From NCBI GenBank assembly GCA_015487255.1, contig WFQA01000129.1:1-7670 (forward strand): DNA of 7,670 bases, given 5' to 3'. The position numbers and the translations under genes were made by a program. Source of the DNA: Paracoccaceae bacterium. Its GTDB lineage: Bacteria > Pseudomonadota > Alphaproteobacteria > Rhodobacterales > Rhodobacteraceae. Below are positions 1 to 6,232 of the stretch, piece by piece (positions within the stretch are counted from its first letter, which is position 1; every line of letters starts with the position of its first letter). The notes below the pieces were generated by a model. It had not been told where the DNA came from, searched no databases, and saw only the letters and a list, made by a program, of their open reading frames with translations.

Positions 1-773
1 GCACCGAGATAGGCGCGGTTCAGGTAGATGCTTAAAATATCGTCTTTGGAGTATTTCAGCTCTAGCGCAAAGGCAAAGGGCATTTCCTGCAGCTTGCGCC
101 AAAGGGTCTGGCGGCGGCATTCGCGCTCGGTTTTGTCGGTCTCGCCAAGGCATAAAAGCTTGGCGACCTGCTGGGTGATGGTCGAGCCGCCATTGCCCGA
201 AAGCGGGCCGCGCCCCTCGCTCAGGTTGATGCGCACCGCGCTGGCAATGCCGCGCGGGCTGATGCCGAAATGGCTGTAAAACCGTTTATCCTCAGTCGCC
301 ACCACCGCGTTGCGCAAAAACGGCGAGACCGTCTGGGCGCGCAGGGAGCCGTCAAACTGCTCGCCGCGCCATGCAAAGATGTTACCGTTGCGGTCCAGCA
401 GGCGCACCGAGCCGCGCGCCCGGCCATCGAGCTGGTCCTCCATCGGCGGCAGTTGCAGGTAATAATAGCCGGTCCAGAGCATGAGCACGAGGCTGCCCAC
501 AACCGCGCCGCGCCAAGTGAACCACCAGACGGTTTTGAAAAACATGCGCAGCAGCCCGCGAAAAAGGCGCGAGACGAGGTTGCGCTTGACCGGCGCTTTT
601 GCCTTTTTGCGCGGTGCCGGTTTTTGGGCCGCGCGGGGCTTGGCGGGTTTTTGGGGTTTTGGTTTTTTTGTGGGTATTTTGGCAACCTTGTCAGCCCTTT
701 TGGCCACCAAAGGCGGTGGTGCGGGCGTGGGTTTGGCCCGCTTGCCTGCGGGGGGTGTCGGTTTTTTGGCCAT
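1..773 (-). CDS. Class A penicillin-binding protein (PBP1A-type), N-terminal part, truncated by window edge
   Basis: Bifunctional peptidoglycan synthase: the N-terminal GT51 glycosyltransferase polymerises lipid II and a transpeptidase domain, outside the window, would cross-link. About 257 residues are visible. Residues 1-77 form a cytoplasmic Lys/Pro/Ala-rich basic tail. Residues about 82-105 are a single membrane anchor (GAVVGSLVLMLWTGYYY). The GT51 motifs follow in order: ATEDKRFYSHFGIS with the catalytic Glu at 161, GGSTITQQVAK from 195, RKLQEMPFALALE, and KDDILSIYLNRAYLGA at the edge. The start is the ATG at 773-771; an in-frame TAG lies 13 codons upstream with no other start between, so it is well fixed although its Shine-Dalgarno is weak. 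It is divergent from glnK. The GT51 identity is certain; which PBP1 paralogue it is cannot be told without the C-terminus. Confidence 0.93.
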   Translation of the reverse strand, partial: MAKKPTPPAGKRAKPTPAPPPLVAKRADKVAKIPTKKPKPQKPAKPRAAQKPAPRKKAKAPVKRNLVSRLFRGLLRMFFKTVWWFTWRGAVVGSLVLMLWTGYYYLQLPPMEDQLDGRARGSVRLLDRNGNIFAWRGEQFDGSLRAQTVSPFLRNAVVATEDKRFYSHFGISPRGIASAVRINLSEGRGPLSGNGGSTITQQVAKLLCLGETDKTERECRRQTLWRKLQEMPFAFALELKYSKDDILSIYLNRAYLG

Positions 774-867
774 CTGGCTGCCTGTGTGCTCGTTTTTGTT
801 TTGCCCAATCTAGCGCGCCAGGCGGGCTTTGTAGAGGGGTGATTCGACAATCGGCATATATTCGCCT

Positions 868-896
868 TTTATAATATGCTTAAATAATAATCACAA
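868..896 (-). promoter_or_regulatory. Candidate sigma-70-type promoter for the PBP gene
   Basis: Read on the minus strand, TTGTGA (896-891) is followed after 17 bases by TATAAA (873-868), which matches the TTGACA/TATAAT consensus at 4 and 5 of 6 positions. It lies in the AT-rich core of the divergent intergenic region and would give a leader of roughly 88 bases before the PBP start at 773. AT-rich DNA yields such matches by chance, so this is only a candidate. Confidence 0.35.
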
Positions 897-902
897 ATCT
901 GA

Positions 903-960
903 ATTTGCCTAATATATGAGCAAATACCGGCAATCAAGTGGCTTTTCACCCGGCAAAAGC
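903..960. promoter_or_regulatory. Two inverted repeats in the divergent PBP/glnK intergenic region
   Basis: The 267-base gap between the PBP gene and glnK is AT-rich at 850-930 and contains two short perfect dyads: ATTTGC-N11-GCAAAT (903-908 / 920-925) and GCTTTT-N8-AAAAGC (941-946 / 955-960). Dyads of this size in a divergent promoter region are typical of dimeric regulator sites. No regulator can be named: neither matches the NtrC consensus TGCACC-N5-GGTGCA. The glnK promoter itself was not recognised with confidence. Confidence 0.3.
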
Positions 961-999
961 TTTCTTTTTAGCCAAAATCACCGAAAACAGACCCCAAGC

Positions 1000-1013
1000 G
1001 GTGCGCCCGCACC
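1000..1013 (+). other. Short GC-rich dyad in the glnK leader
   Basis: GGTGCG-CC-CGCACC is a perfect 14-base palindrome ending 27 bases before the glnK ATG and about 17 bases before its Shine-Dalgarno GGGAGAG. In RNA it could fold as a 5-bp stem with a GCCC loop. It resembles NtrC half-sites, but their orientation is reversed (GTGC-N4-GCAC instead of GCAC-N7-GTGC), so it is listed only as a dyad. Confidence 0.35.
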
Positions 1014-1040
1014 AGAACCTTAGCTCGCAAGGGAGAGAAT

Positions 1041-1379
1041 ATGAAACTGATTATTGCCGCCATCAAACCGTTCAAGCTTGAGGAGGTGCGCGAGGCACTC
1101 ACAGAGATTGGCGTGCAGGGGCTTATGGTCTCTGAAATCAAGGGTTATGGCCGCCAGGCCGGCCATACCGAAATTTATCGCGGGGCCGAATATGTGGTCA
1201 ATTTCGTGCCCAAGGTGAAGCTCGAAATGGTGGTTGCTGACGATGTGGCCGAACAGGTGGTCGAAACACTCGCCGCCACCGCCAAAACCGGCTCGATCGG
1301 TGATGGCAAGGTATTTGTGCTGGATGTGGAAAGCGCTCTGCGCGTGCGCACCGGTGAAACCGGCGAAGACGCTATCTAA
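1041..1379 (+). CDS. glnK: Nitrogen regulatory protein PII (GlnK)
   Basis: Trimeric PII signal protein that senses 2-oxoglutarate, ATP/ADP and, through uridylylation, glutamine; its usual partner is AmtB at the membrane. The 112-residue length is exactly that of the family. The start MKLIIAAIKPFKLEEVR is typical. The T-loop carries Gln39 (Mg-ATP/2-oxoglutarate site), Tyr51 in the signature YRGAEY (the uridylylated residue) and Lys58 (2-oxoglutarate contact). The second signature TGSIGDGKVFV spans 83-93, and Arg101/Arg103 complete the nucleotide pocket. All key residues are present, so it should be fully functional. The start is fixed by a good GGGAGAG Shine-Dalgarno just upstream. It is called GlnK rather than GlnB because amtB follows after 23 bases. 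Transcription is probably nitrogen-controlled, but no clear NtrC or sigma-54 site could be read upstream. Confidence 0.97.
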   Translation: MKLIIAAIKPFKLEEVREALTEIGVQGLMVSEIKGYGRQAGHTEIYRGAEYVVNFVPKVKLEMVVADDVAEQVVETLAATAKTGSIGDGKVFVLDVESALRVRTGETGEDAI

Positions 1380-1402
1380 ATTAATGAGAATGAGGGAAGA
1401 TT

Positions 1403-2722
1403 ATGTATAAACTAACCAAAATAACCGGTGTGATGGCGGCAATGCTGCTTGCCACCCCGGCTTTGGCCCAAGAGGCCGCCCCGCAGATCCCCGATGAAAT
1501 CGGCTATATCCTCAACACCTTCATGTTCCTGGTTATGGGCTTTTTGGTGATGTGGATGGGGGCTGGCTTTGCCATGCTCGAAGCCGGGCTGGTGCGCTCC
1601 AAAAACGTATCGATGCAGCTGACCAAAAATATCGGTCTGGTTGGCATTGCCGCGATCATGTATTACCTCGTGGGGTATAACCTGATGTATCCCGGCGATG
1701 CCTGGACGGTTAACGGCGTTATCGGTGCTTTCAGCACCACCACGCTTGAAGCCGTGGGTGTGGCCCCGGAAGATGTGGACCTGACCTACGCTTCTGTTGG
1801 TTCGGATTTCTTCTTCCAGCTGATGTTTGCGGCGGCAACGGCCTCGATCGTATCGGGCGCGCTGGCCGAGCGGATCAAGCTTTGGCCTTTCCTGATTTTC
1901 ACCACGGTTCTGGTGGCGGTGATCTACCCGATTCAGGCGAGCTGGAAATGGGGCGGCGGCTTCCTTGACGAGGCGGGCTTCCTTGATTTTGCCGGTTCCA
2001 CCGTGGTGCATTCGGTTGGTGGCTGGGCGGCTTTGGCCGGGGCGATCATCCTTGGCGCACGCATTGGCAAATATAAAGACGGCAAGACCATTCCGATCAT
2101 GGGCTCCAATCTGACCTTGGCCACCTTGGGCACATTCATCCTGTGGATGGGCTGGTTTGGCTTCAACGGCGGCTCGCAGCTTTATATGAACACCACCGGC
2201 AACGTGACCGATATCAGCCGGATCTTCGCCAATACCAACGCGGCGGCGGCAGGTGGAGCGATTGCGGCAATGATCTTGACGCAGCTGCTTTACAAGAAAC
2301 CAGACCTGACGATGATGCTGAACGGCGCATTGGCCGGTCTGGTTTCGATCACCGCCGAGCCGCTGACACCGGGCCTGGGTCAGGCCTCGATGATCGGCGC
2401 TGTTGGCGGTGTGCTGGTTGTGTTTGCGGTATCGCTGCTTGACAAATTCAAGATTGACGATGTGGTTGGCGCGATCCCCGTGCACCTGTTTGCCGGTATC
2501 TGGGGCACCATTGCCGTGGTATTCACCAACCCCGATGCCAGCCTGGCCACCCAGCTTTACGGCATTGTGATTGTCGGCGGCTTTGTGTTCCCGGTATCTG
2601 CGGTGCTGTGGATGGTGCTGAAAATGGTTACGGGTATCCGGGTGGAAGCCGAAGCCGAGATCGACGGGCTGGATATGACCGAGCTGGGCATGGAAGCCTA
2701 TCCGGAATTTACCAACCGCTAA
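1403..2722 (+). CDS. amtB: Ammonium transporter AmtB
   Basis: Inner-membrane ammonium channel of the Amt/Mep/Rh family, trimeric and blocked by GlnK under nitrogen-rich conditions. The 439-residue protein begins with a signal peptide (KLTKITGVMAAMLLATPALAQ, cleavage likely near residue 22-23), followed by about eleven hydrophobic helices. By alignment to E. coli AmtB from memory, the pore residues are all present: Trp183 (W148), Phe142 and Phe254 (the Phe gate, F107/F215), Ser258 (S219), Asp195 in DFAGSTVVH (D160), and the twin histidines His203 and His361 (H168/H318). A GAGGGA Shine-Dalgarno precedes the ATG. It lies 23 bases after glnK and surely shares its operon. Its TAA stop touches the edge of the palindromic repeat at 2723, and the operon ends at the terminator at 2860-2891. 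Confidence 0.97.
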   Translation: MYKLTKITGVMAAMLLATPALAQEAAPQIPDEIGYILNTFMFLVMGFLVMWMGAGFAMLEAGLVRSKNVSMQLTKNIGLVGIAAIMYYLVGYNLMYPGDAWTVNGVIGAFSTTTLEAVGVAPEDVDLTYASVGSDFFFQLMFAAATASIVSGALAERIKLWPFLIFTTVLVAVIYPIQASWKWGGGFLDEAGFLDFAGSTVVHSVGGWAALAGAIILGARIGKYKDGKTIPIMGSNLTLATLGTFILWMGWFGFNGGSQLYMNTTGNVTDISRIFANTNAAAAGGAIAAMILTQLLYKKPDLTMMLNGALAGLVSITAEPLTPGLGQASMIGAVGGVLVVFAVSLLDKFKIDDVVGAIPVHLFAGIWGTIAVVFTNPDASLATQLYGIVIVGGFVFPVSAVLWMVLKMVTGIRVEAEAEIDGLDMTELGMEAYPEFTNR

Positions 2723-2831
2723 AGCGTTTCGGCTTTTTGTTGAGGCAGTGCATCAGCCATTCCGGGGAGGCAGCGATTGCGCAGCAATGGCGTTCTCCGG
2801 AATGGCTGATGCAAATTAAAGCCGAAACGCT
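2723..2831. repeat. 109-bp palindromic repeat (MITE-like) directly after amtB
   Basis: The outer arms AGCGTTTCGGCTTT (2723-2736) and AAAGCCGAAACGCT (2818-2831) are perfect 14-base inverted repeats. A second, inner pair GCATCAGCCATTCCGG (2750-2765) and its exact complement (2797-2812) gives 16 more base pairs. The centre has ATTGC-GCA-GCAAT (2776-2788). The unit would fold into one long interrupted hairpin. It is bordered by TA-A on the left (2720-2722) and A-TA on the right (2832-2834), as expected for a TA-targeting element of the IS630/Tc1 type. It encodes no protein. It might also act as a transcript-end stabiliser for glnK-amtB. The symmetric structure is certain; the mobile origin is an inference. 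Confidence 0.7.
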
Positions 2832-2859
2832 ATAAAAGATCAACTTGATGAGATTGAGG

Positions 2860-2891
2860 GCCGCCGCTGGCAACAGCGGCGGCTTTTCTTT
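2860..2891 (+). terminator. Rho-independent terminator of glnK-amtB
   Basis: GCCGCCGCTG (2860-2869) pairs perfectly with CAGCGGCGGC (2874-2883) around a GCAA tetraloop, followed by TTTTCTTT. A 10-bp GC-rich stem with a GNRA loop and a U-tract is a textbook intrinsic terminator. It lies 137 bases after the amtB stop because the palindromic repeat is in between. Confidence 0.9.
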
Positions 2892-2915
2892 GGTGTAACC
2901 GCAAGGCGACGGCCT

Positions 2916-3227
2916 GTTATTCCCCACATCTATTTCCAGCGTCTGCGTGAAATCATTGCCTATGAACCGGAGCCGGAAAGCGAGAATTCAACCTGCCGGA
3001 TGCCCCTGATTTCCGCCATTTTCAGCACCAATCATTCCAGGCGGTTTGCTGACCGCCACAACCCCATCAATGGCACCGGGGAATTTTAGCGCCAGGCCAG
3101 GCGGCACATGCGCCGATTTAACGGTATTACTCAGGCCCGGCTTGGCCTATATTTGCGGAAACATGAGTGGCGCTTTTACAACAATGACCCTTCAGCGCAT
3201 ATATCACTGCCAGGATAATGGATTAAG
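2916..3227 (+). pseudogene. Decayed IS1595-family transposase, C-terminal remnant
   Basis: In the frame of position 2916, the translation contains STNHSRRFADRHNPING (about 3018-3068), then TGEF, a TAG stop at 3087-3089, RQARRHMRRFNGI, LGLYLRKHEWRFYNND, a TAA at 3216-3218 and finally WIK. This follows the conserved C-terminal half of IS1595-type DDE transposases, which from memory reads roughly HFRINHS..FADRHNHINGIE.FW.QAKRHLRKFNGI.....LYLKE.EWRFN.......LK.WVK. The first stop falls where the conserved FW tryptophan should be (TGG to TAG), the second just before the terminal W-V/I-K. The part before 3000 (VIPHIYFQRLREII...) aligns only loosely, with an apparent deletion. The N-terminus and terminal repeats are not recognised. 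It is a dead fragment filling the gap between amtB and the fumarylacetoacetase operon. Confidence 0.75.
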
Positions 3228-3289
3228 TGCCGCTTGCAGTCGTTATCCGGGGCGGCTCAAAATAAAGGTAGCGAAAGACAGGATAAAAG

Positions 3290-4546
3290 ATGGCTTTATT
3301 AAAAAGCTGGGTGGCCAGCGCCAATGAGGCACAGGCTGAGTTTCCATTAAACAACCTGCCTTACGGGGTTTTTTCCCGCGGCGGTGGGCGGCGCTGCGGG
3401 GTGGCGATTGGCGATATGATCGTTGATGTCACCCGTGCCGAGGAAGCAGGGCTGCTGGCCCCGGCAGCGCAGCCGGTTTTTGCGGGCGGGGCGTGGAATG
3501 GGTTCATGGCGCTTGGCCCCGGCGCCTGGATGAGCTTTCGTGCCAGATTGCAGCAGGCGCTTGCCCTGGGCGCGGATGAACGGGCAGCGTGGGAGCCATT
3601 ATTGGTGGCACAGCGGGATGTGGCGCTGCATCTGCCGTTCAACATTACTGAATTTACTGATTTTTACGCCGGCCGGCACCATGCGCAAAACATGGGAGAG
3701 ATCTTGCGCCGCTCCCGCACCCTGCCGGCCAACTGGCTGCACATGCCGGCGGGCTATAATGGCCGCGCCTCCTCGGTGGTGGTTTCGGGCACGCCCATCC
3801 GTCGCCCGCTGGGGCAGGTGAAGCAGGCGGGCGCACCGCGCTTTACCCCCAGCGAAAAACTGGATTTCGAGCTGGAGCTGGGGGCGATTGTCGGCACACC
3901 ATCGCAGCTTGGCCACCCGGTTTCGGTGGCGCAGGCCGATGCGATGATCTTTGGCTTTGTGCTGCTCAATGACTGGTCGGCGCGGGATATGCAGGCCTGG
4001 GAATATCAGCCGCTTGGCCCGTTTCAGGGCAAGGCTTTTGCCACCAGCATCAGCCCGTGGATCATTCCAAAAGCGGCGCTGGAGGGGTTTCGGGTGGCCC
4101 CACCCAGCAGGGAAGCACCGCTATTACCCTACCTGCACGAGGCAAAACCGGGGCTTTTTGATATTGACCTTGAGGTATGGATACAGCCCCGGGGTGCCGC
4201 AGAGCCAACAACGCTCTGCCGCACCAACGCCACCCGGCTTTATTACAGTGCCGCCCAGCAGCTTGCCCATCACAGCATTTCGGGCTGCCCGATGCGGGTG
4301 GGCGATCTGCTGGGCTCCGGCACCATCTCTGGCCCCGAACATGATGAGTTTGGCTCGCTGATGGAGTTGAGCCGGGGGGGTGAAAAGCCGATAACGCTGC
4401 CAAACGGGGAAAGCCGTGGTTTTATCGAGGACGGCGACAGCATCACCTTGGCCGGCCACGCGCAGGGGGATGGCTTTCGTATTGGCTTTGGGCAATGCAG
4501 CGGCACCATCCTGCCCGCCATGGATACGCCCGGTTGGGCCAGATAA
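3290..4546 (+). CDS. fahA: Fumarylacetoacetase (fumarylacetoacetate hydrolase)
   Basis: Cytosolic enzyme that cleaves fumarylacetoacetate to fumarate and acetoacetate, the last step of homogentisate (tyrosine/phenylacetate) breakdown. The 418-residue length equals that of the eukaryotic-type enzyme. An N-terminal SH3-like domain (about 1-115; start SWVASAN, then LPYGVFS) precedes the catalytic FAH fold. Catalytic and metal residues align with mouse FAH: Asp124 in FTDFYAGRHHAQNMG (D126), His131 (H133), Arg140 (R142), Glu194 and Glu196 in DFELELGAIVG (E199/E201), Asp228 in NDWSARDMQAWEYQPLGPF (D233), Gln235 (Q240) and Lys248 (K253). The ATG is preceded by AGGA at 6 bases. It is the first gene of the operon here; no clear promoter was found in the 62 bases between the IS remnant and the start. 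Homogentisate dioxygenase and maleylacetoacetate isomerase genes are not in the window. Confidence 0.95.
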   Translation: MALLKSWVASANEAQAEFPLNNLPYGVFSRGGGRRCGVAIGDMIVDVTRAEEAGLLAPAAQPVFAGGAWNGFMALGPGAWMSFRARLQQALALGADERAAWEPLLVAQRDVALHLPFNITEFTDFYAGRHHAQNMGEILRRSRTLPANWLHMPAGYNGRASSVVVSGTPIRRPLGQVKQAGAPRFTPSEKLDFELELGAIVGTPSQLGHPVSVAQADAMIFGFVLLNDWSARDMQAWEYQPLGPFQGKAFATSISPWIIPKAALEGFRVAPPSREAPLLPYLHEAKPGLFDIDLEVWIQPRGAAEPTTLCRTNATRLYYSAAQQLAHHSISGCPMRVGDLLGSGTISGPEHDEFGSLMELSRGGEKPITLPNGESRGFIEDGDSITLAGHAQGDGFRIGFGQCSGTILPAMDTPGWAR

Positions 4547-4556
4547 AGGAAATGAA

Positions 4557-5507
4557 ATGACCAAGAAATTTGCCTCGCAAGCTGATCTGGATGAGAAAAA
4601 AACCAGCTTCACCGAAATTGGCGACGGGCTTTATGCCTTTACCGCCGAGGGCGACCCAAATTCCGGGGTGATCATTGGCGACGAGAGCGTGATGGTGATC
4701 GAGGCCCAGGCCACCCCGCGCCTTGCGGGCAAGGTGATCGCGGATATCCGCAAGGTCACCGACAAGCCGGTCAGCCATCTGGTTCTTACCCATTACCACG
4801 CGGTGCGGGTGCTCGGCGCTTCGGCTTATAATGCGCCGCAGATCATCATGTCCGAGATGGCCCGCGCCATGGTGGCCGAGCGCGGGCAGGAGGATTGGCA
4901 GAGCGAGTTCCAGCGCTTTCCACGCCTGTTTGAGGGGCATGAGAGCATCCCCGGCCTGACCTGGCCGACAACCACATTCAGCGACCGTATGAGCATCTAT
5001 CTGGGCAAGCGGCGGGTGGATATCATGCACCTTGGCCGCGCCCACACGGCGGGGGATGCGGTGGTCTGGGTGCCGGATAGCGAGGTGATGTTTACCGGTG
5101 ATATTGTCGAATACCGCTCGGCATGCTATTGTGGTGACGGGTATTTTAATGAATGGGGTCAAACGCTGGGCAGGATCGCGGGTTTTGACCCGGCCAGCAT
5201 TGCCCCGGGGCGGGGGGATGCGCTGCTGGGCCGCGAGATGGTAAAAGCCGCGATAGAGAGCACCCGGGATTTTGTTGAAAGCACCTATCGCCCGGCGGCA
5301 AAAGTGGCCGCGAGGGGGGGCACATTAAAGCAGGCATGGGATGCGGTGCGGGCTGAATGTGACCCGAAATTCGGTGATTTCGCCATTTACGAGCATTGCC
5401 TGCCCTTCAACGTGGCCCGCGCCTATGACGAAGCAAGTGGCATAACACACCCGCGCATCTGGACCGCCCAGCGCGATATCGACATGTGGGAGGCTTTACA
5501 CAAATGA
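4557..5507 (+). CDS. MBL-fold metallohydrolase-like protein with incomplete metal site
   Basis: Member of the metallo-beta-lactamase superfamily (GloB-like), 316 residues, exact substrate unknown. The fold motifs are in order: GVIIGDESVMVIEA (beta strands), the first metal motif THYHAVRVLGASAY with His79 and His81, HLGRAHTAGD with His163, FTGDIVE with Asp182, and APGRGDALLG. In active di-zinc members the first motif is HxHxDH and the last is PGHG. Here the Asp-His pair is Val83-Arg84 and the last His is Arg219, so the three site-1 histidines and bridging Asp remain but the site-2 ligands are gone. The ATG at 4557 was chosen because AGGA sits 6 bases upstream and it follows the fahA stop by 10 bases; a longer in-frame reading to 4416 only overlaps fahA. 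A one-metal enzyme or a non-hydrolytic binding role is possible. Confidence 0.85.
   Translation: MTKKFASQADLDEKKTSFTEIGDGLYAFTAEGDPNSGVIIGDESVMVIEAQATPRLAGKVIADIRKVTDKPVSHLVLTHYHAVRVLGASAYNAPQIIMSEMARAMVAERGQEDWQSEFQRFPRLFEGHESIPGLTWPTTTFSDRMSIYLGKRRVDIMHLGRAHTAGDAVVWVPDSEVMFTGDIVEYRSACYCGDGYFNEWGQTLGRIAGFDPASIAPGRGDALLGREMVKAAIESTRDFVESTYRPAAKVAARGGTLKQAWDAVRAECDPKFGDFAIYEHCLPFNVARAYDEASGITHPRIWTAQRDIDMWEALHK
5488..5493 (+). promoter_or_regulatory. Shine-Dalgarno deciding the start of the 5504 gene
   Basis: GGGAGG lies 10 bases before the ATG at 5504 and inside the end of the MBL-fold gene. An alternative GTG start at 5486 would overlap this ribosome site and has no site of its own, so ATG 5504, coupled through ATGA to the upstream stop, is preferred. 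Confidence 0.6.
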
Positions 5508-6232
5508 CCGCAATACCCGAGATTGGTGATGGGCTTGAAGCCTTGAATCGTGTGATTAACGTGGGCGAAATTGCGCGGCTGGTTGGAAAACTTACCCGTT
5601 GGGTGGACCCCGAAACTTTTCGTATATTGCCCGTTTGGTATCCCGATCTTGCACGAAAGCAATCTCTTTATAAAGCCGGGTGGGAAGGCCTGCAGACAAA
5701 CCGGGGAAAGCCAAAATTTGAAGGCAATACCAAAGCAAATGCCGCGCTGTCGCGCGCGCTTGGTGTGGCCAGAAAGAAGAGGCCGAATTGGACGTGCTGT
5801 CATATCTGGGGCAACGACGACACAAGCTTTAGTATGGGATATTCTGAGGTTAATGACCCAAAATACTATTCTTGCATTGCGAATATGGTATTGCTTCCAA
5901 CTCCATTAAAAGCCTTTACGGATTCGGTGCCACAAATGAAGGCGGCTCTACGTTTGGCGGCGTACCGTCTTTATGGATTTTTGCCTGAGGGGAAAGCTCT
6001 ACCGACCTTGCAACGCACGGGAGAGTGGTTGCCAGAAGGCTGGAACCAAGGAAAGGTTGACGGTGTTTGTAAACTTAATGCCAAAATCAGGAAATCTGCC
6101 GAAAGCCGTGCCAGCAGAATATTAAGTGAGTTCAGCGAATCGCATGGAGAATATCCACGTAATCAGGTCGAAAATGTCATGCGCTATTGGTCGGCTAAGA
6201 TACCAGAGTTTAATTTTGAAGGTGCTTCATGA
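5504..6232 (+). CDS. Protein of unknown function, possibly HNH-nuclease-like, inserted in catabolic operon
   Basis: 242 residues, soluble, no signal peptide or membrane segment; not a recognised aromatic-catabolism protein. An N-terminal part (WVDPETFRILPVWYPDLAR, about 33-51) is followed by the motif RPNWTCCHIWGNDD with Cys98, Cys99 and His100, then YYSCIANMVLLPTPLKAFTD with Cys124 and Asn127, then LRLAAYRLYGF. The spacing His100 to Asn127 and the shape CHIWG...NMVLLP resemble the beta-beta-alpha core of HNH endonucleases, but the usual third His/Asn about nine residues later is not obvious (Lys136 or Asp140 stand there). The assignment is therefore tentative. Base composition differs from the neighbours: 5821-5940 has 46 G+C of 120, whereas 7141-7200 in the next gene has 43 of 60. 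Start and stop both overlap neighbouring genes by ATGA, and an AAGG Shine-Dalgarno for the next gene lies in its tail. It is probably transferred. Confidence 0.75.
   Translation: MTAIPEIGDGLEALNRVINVGEIARLVGKLTRWVDPETFRILPVWYPDLARKQSLYKAGWEGLQTNRGKPKFEGNTKANAALSRALGVARKKRPNWTCCHIWGNDDTSFSMGYSEVNDPKYYSCIANMVLLPTPLKAFTDSVPQMKAALRLAAYRLYGFLPEGKALPTLQRTGEWLPEGWNQGKVDGVCKLNAKIRKSAESRASRILSEFSESHGEYPRNQVENVMRYWSAKIPEFNFEGAS

Noticed and set aside
221..850. 209-codon minus-strand frame and overlapping plus-strand frames at 270-874
   Set aside because: They are out-of-frame shadows of the PBP gene, whose correct frame shows all GT51 motifs.
939..954. Possible sigma-54 promoter (TGGC...GGCA) upstream of glnK
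   Set aside because: The distance between the GG and GC elements is one base too long and the -12 box reads CGGC, not TTGC, so it does not meet the strict -24/-12 rule.
1412..2485. 357-codon open frame on the minus strand
   Set aside because: It lies fully antisense to amtB, its translation is rich in His/Arg/Gln with no recognisable domain, and it is explained by the codon bias of amtB.
3040..3057. Hairpin GGCGGT-TTGCTG-ACCGCC as a terminator or operator
   Set aside because: There is no T-tract, the stem is short, and it lies within the transposase remnant coding frame (RRFADRH), which explains the sequence.
3046..3327. 93-codon open frame starting with TTG between amtB and fahA
   Set aside because: It is out of frame with the transposase remnant, has no ribosome site and overlaps the fahA start; the translation shows no family features.
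4416..4556. N-terminal extension of the MBL-fold protein by 47 codons
   Set aside because: It overlaps the conserved fahA C-terminus, while ATG 4557 has a good AGGA ribosome site and normal family length.
4443..5162. 239-codon minus-strand open frame
   Set aside because: It is antisense to the MBL-fold gene and the end of fahA with no recognisable motif; a codon-bias shadow.
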